Part shown: one piece after another, positions 5,710-7,450 of the stretch | How positions within the stretch are numbered: the stretch's first letter is position 1 | How the letters are laid out: every line of letters begins with the position of its first letter | NCBI GenBank assembly: GCA_026713285.1 | Contig: JAPOOT010000164.1 | Coordinates: 1 to 7,450, forward strand | Length of the DNA stretch: 7,450 nt | Source: Gemmatimonadota bacterium | GTDB taxonomy: Bacteria > JAAXHH01 | Direction of reading: 5' to 3' | Notes under the pieces: model-generated | What the model saw: the letters and a program-made list of their open reading frames with translations, nothing else | What the model was told of the DNA's origin: nothing | Database searches by the model: none | Position numbers and translations under genes: made by a program

Positions 5710-5740
5710 AAATTAGTATATTCACTTGTTATTGTCAAAA
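5710..5740 (-). promoter_or_regulatory. fic promoter
   Basis: Reading leftward, TTTTGACA gives a perfect -35 box TTGACA (5733-5738). A 17-bp spacer leads to TAATTT (5710-5715); TATACT (5715-5720) is a better -10 match but only 12 bp away. The ATG follows 6 nt after TAATTT. The spacer carries AAGTGAATA, one of three GTGAATA words in the intergenic region. Copies of this element also sit at 4027-4063 and 2357-2387. Confidence 0.6.
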
Positions 5741-5747
5741 TTATGTG

Positions 5748-5786
5748 AATAAACTCGTATTTATGCTATATATTCACGAGTTTATT
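5748..5786. promoter_or_regulatory. Operator-like 11-bp inverted repeat between fic and GNAT genes
   Basis: AATAAACTCGT (5748-5758) and ACGAGTTTATT (5776-5786) are perfect inverted arms with centres 28 bp apart; the inner CTCGT and ACGAG words are separated by 17 bp, putting them 22 bp (about two helix turns) apart. GTGAATA (5745-5751) and TATTCAC (5771-5777) overlap the arms, and another TATTCAC sits at 5719-5725. The repeat lies upstream of the fic -35 box and spans the likely GNAT -10. The CTCGT-N17-ACGAG core recurs at 2401-2427. Confidence 0.7.
5764..5772 (+). promoter_or_regulatory. Possible extended -10 of the GNAT gene
   Basis: TGCTATATA (5764-5772) reads as an extended -10 (TGn-TATATA), with no convincing -35. 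It falls in the middle of the 5748-5786 inverted repeat, so a protein bound there would be expected to block it. Transcription would start roughly 40 nt before the ATG at 5820. Confidence 0.4.
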
Positions 5787-5819
5787 AGCAATATAGGTTA
5801 ACAGACTTCCAATCACCCC

Positions 5820-6827
5820 ATGAAAATCAGCTCCCTCGAAATCGATCAGGCGGCCGCTCTGACGGACTTCTATAATGAGCAATTCGCGGACATGCCGTAC
5901 TGCTATCCCGTCACGGAGGACGAATTCGAAACCGGTGTTTGGTGGGATGAAGAACGGGACGGCGAGCCGTACGAAGACCTGTCGGACGAGTCGTTCCTGG
6001 TGGCGGAAGACGACGACGGCAATGTTGCGGGTTTCGCCCACGTGGCCGTCTGCCGCAAGGGCGAGGAGGACCACCGCATCGGCCTCCATCCGATCGAGGA
6101 AGTGTTGAAGGACCGGATCGGCCTTATCCGCTTTTTCCACTACCGGGCCGGCGCGCGGCCGGCGGGGCAGGCGCTCCTGGAAGCTGCGGAAGCCCACTTG
6201 CGAAGCTTCGGCATCGACCAGATACGCGCCTTCAGTTACTTCGGATACCGGTTCTACCGCTTCTGCCACGCCTTCCAATCCGACCGGATGGGCCACGTGG
6301 GCGCCCTGTTCAGCATGAACGACTACCGCATCACGCGCGGTATCATCCTCCTCGAACTCCCGGACTTTGACGTGCCGGATCCCGTATTGCCGGATGCCGG
6401 TGTGACCACGTGTTTCGAAATTCAGGCCGGGCGCGGCAGGCTGCCCAACATGGCATTCCAACTCTTCCGCGGAGACCAGTGCATCGGGCAGGGATTCGCC
6501 CAGTCGCTAGGGGATTTCTGCCGGTCGTCCCAGGCGCAGGAAACCTTCTACATACCCTGGTTCTCCATCGAAGGAAGTCCGGTGGGAGGGCGCGTCAGCG
6601 AGGGGGAGCAGGGCAAGGGATTCGGACGGTACATGATGGAGGTCCTGCTGCGGGAGATGCGCCAACTCGGATACCGCCACGCGACCACCCAGGCGAACAC
6701 GGGCAGCCCGAGGCCCATTCTTCTGTACACGAATGTGGGATACAGGGTAGTCGATACCAACTACCAGTATTTCAAGGACCTGGAGAAGGATATCCCGCTG
6801 GGGGTGTTTAAAGAGGTGGGGTTCTGA
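5820..6827 (+). CDS. Tandem GNAT-family N-acetyltransferase
   Basis: The 335-residue product has two GNAT-like halves. The C-terminal half (about 215-320) keeps the acetyl-CoA-binding signature E263-Q-G-K-G-F-G269 followed by a helix (RYMMEVLLREM), and the later LYTNVGYRVV motif, so it is probably the active half. The N-terminal half (about 1-150) has the pattern SFLVAEDDDGNVAGFAHVAV and a long helix but a degenerate loop (RAGARPAGQALLEAAE), so it is likely structural or substrate-binding. The protein appears cytoplasmic and transfers acetyl groups from acetyl-CoA to an amine that cannot be named. No strong ribosome site precedes the ATG at 5820, but the frame and composition support it. It is divergent from fic and shares its operator-bearing spacer. 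Only three short intervals separate it from the convergent transketolase gene. Confidence 0.88.
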   Translation: MKISSLEIDQAAALTDFYNEQFADMPYCYPVTEDEFETGVWWDEERDGEPYEDLSDESFLVAEDDDGNVAGFAHVAVCRKGEEDHRIGLHPIEEVLKDRIGLIRFFHYRAGARPAGQALLEAAEAHLRSFGIDQIRAFSYFGYRFYRFCHAFQSDRMGHVGALFSMNDYRITRGIILLELPDFDVPDPVLPDAGVTTCFEIQAGRGRLPNMAFQLFRGDQCIGQGFAQSLGDFCRSSQAQETFYIPWFSIEGSPVGGRVSEGEQGKGFGRYMMEVLLREMRQLGYRHATTQANTGSPRPILLYTNVGYRVVDTNYQYFKDLEKDIPLGVFKEVGF

Positions 6828-6864
6828 CCGTGCCAAGGACGGCTTCTGATCGTCCGGTACACGG
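6828..6864. terminator. Nested inverted repeat after the GNAT stop codon
   Basis: Outer arms CCGTG (6828-6832) and CACGG (6860-6864) enclose inner arms GGACG (6837-6841) and CGTCC (6851-6855), with a 4x4 internal loop. It begins at the base after the TGA and sits between convergent genes, but no T-run follows, so intrinsic termination is doubtful. Confidence 0.3.
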
Positions 6865-6917
6865 AACAAAGTCCGCACCGGTTGTTTACGTCGCGGCCCC
6901 AGACCGACGCCTACTGA

Positions 6918-7450
6918 TCACCTGCCTGCCGCGACCAACGCCTTCGCCTTTGCGACGATATCCCCCGCCGTGAAACCCAGGTTCTCGAACACGACCTCGT
7001 AAGGGGCCGAGGCGCCGAAGCGTTCCAGGCCGATGACGTCGCCCCGCTGCCCCACGTACCGCTCCCAGCCCAGCGTTACGCCGGGTTCGATAGCCAGGCG
7101 CGCGGTGACCGACGCCGGAAGTACGGACTCCCGGTATTCCCCGGTCTGTGCTTCGAACAGCTCCCAGCTTGGCATGCTGACGACGCGCGCGGAGATGCCT
7201 TCACCGGCCAGCGCGTCCCGGGCCTGGAGGACCAGGCAGATTTCCGAACCGGAGGCGATGAGGATCACGTCCGGCTGCCCGTCGGTATCGGCGAGGACGT
7301 AGGCGCCCTTGTGGAGGCCGTCGGCGGGCGCGAGCTCCGCACGGTCCAGCACGGGGAGTTTCTGGCGAGTCAGCGCCAGGGCGACGGGGCCGTCCTTGCG
7401 CCGAAGCGCCGCGACCCACGCTTCCGAAGTCTCTGCCGCGTCGGCCGGCC
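6918..7450 (-). CDS. tkt: Transketolase, C-terminal part (runs off the window)
   Basis: The frame is open from the right edge to the stop at 6918-6920, giving 176 residues of the C-terminal end of transketolase, the thiamine-diphosphate enzyme that moves two-carbon units in the pentose phosphate pathway or Calvin cycle. The end of the middle domain is recognisable as DGPVALALTRQKLPVLDR. The C-terminal domain follows with DVILIASGSEICLVLQARD, ARVVSMPSWELFEAQ, YRESVLP, VTARLAIEPGVTLGWERYVG and FGASAPYEVVFENLGFT, each matching well-known transketolase signatures. The last residues, DIVAKAKALVAAG, are the normal end, so the 3' end is complete. The GTG at 7352 is an internal codon, not a start, since the family sequence continues upstream. 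The thiamine-binding domain lies outside the window. Whether it is called tktA or tktB cannot be told. Confidence 0.95.
   Translation of the reverse strand, partial: PADAAETSEAWVAALRRKDGPVALALTRQKLPVLDRAELAPADGLHKGAYVLADTDGQPDVILIASGSEICLVLQARDALAGEGISARVVSMPSWELFEAQTGEYRESVLPASVTARLAIEPGVTLGWERYVGQRGDVIGLERFGASAPYEVVFENLGFTAGDIVAKAKALVAAGR

Noticed and set aside
5119..5748. 209-codon + strand frame over fic
   Set aside because: Antisense to the intact Fic coding sequence and extending into its promoter; no ribosome site or known motif.
5766..6461. 231-codon - strand frame over the GNAT gene
   Set aside because: Antisense shadow of the GNAT gene, and its start would lie deep inside that gene.
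1..7450. CRISPR array, tRNA, rRNA or insertion sequence
   Set aside because: I saw no regularly spaced repeats, cloverleaf-like sequence, rRNA signature or transposase motif on either strand.

Overview
The window is bacterial, with leftward and rightward genes, mostly GC-rich with strong G/C preference at third codon positions. Nothing fixes the taxon. The mix of an M24 metallopeptidase, a serine hydrolase, a tandem GNAT protein and transketolase suits an environmental, possibly uncultivated lineage. One stretch, about 1300-2460, is visibly richer in A+T than the rest and looks like an accessory insertion.

Layout from left to right: a palindrome-bearing upstream region; an intact M24 metallopeptidase (+); an AT-rich island with an unrecognised membrane protein (-) preceded by an overlapping 53-residue small protein (-); an exported PF00144-type serine hydrolase (-); a graveyard at about 3905-4228 that holds the 5' end and promoter of a dead fic gene (-) joined directly to two broken pieces of a dead M24 gene (+); a small cupin gene (+); an intact class II Fic AMP-transferase (-); a divergent double-domain GNAT acetyltransferase (+); and the C-terminal part of transketolase (-), which runs off the right edge.

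The main unexplained structure is a shared control module. The region upstream of fic and the region upstream of the 53-aa/membrane-protein pair both carry the dyad CTCGT-N17-ACGAG, followed 13 bp later by TTTTGAC, which forms the start of a -35 box. Over the 58 bp from the first arm of the dyad (CTCGTGAA) to AAGTG I count 41 identities with no gap. A third copy, without the dyad, fronts the dead fic fragment. This suggests that one regulator controls fic and the small membrane unit, possibly a domain of the Fic protein itself. The dead fic copy also appears to have left its promoter and start region in front of the serine hydrolase gene.

The M24 peptidase, serine hydrolase, cupin, GNAT and transketolase genes show no obvious shared pathway. 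The intact M24 and fic genes each have a degraded relative in the 3905-4228 stretch, so this locus has been built partly by duplication and decay.
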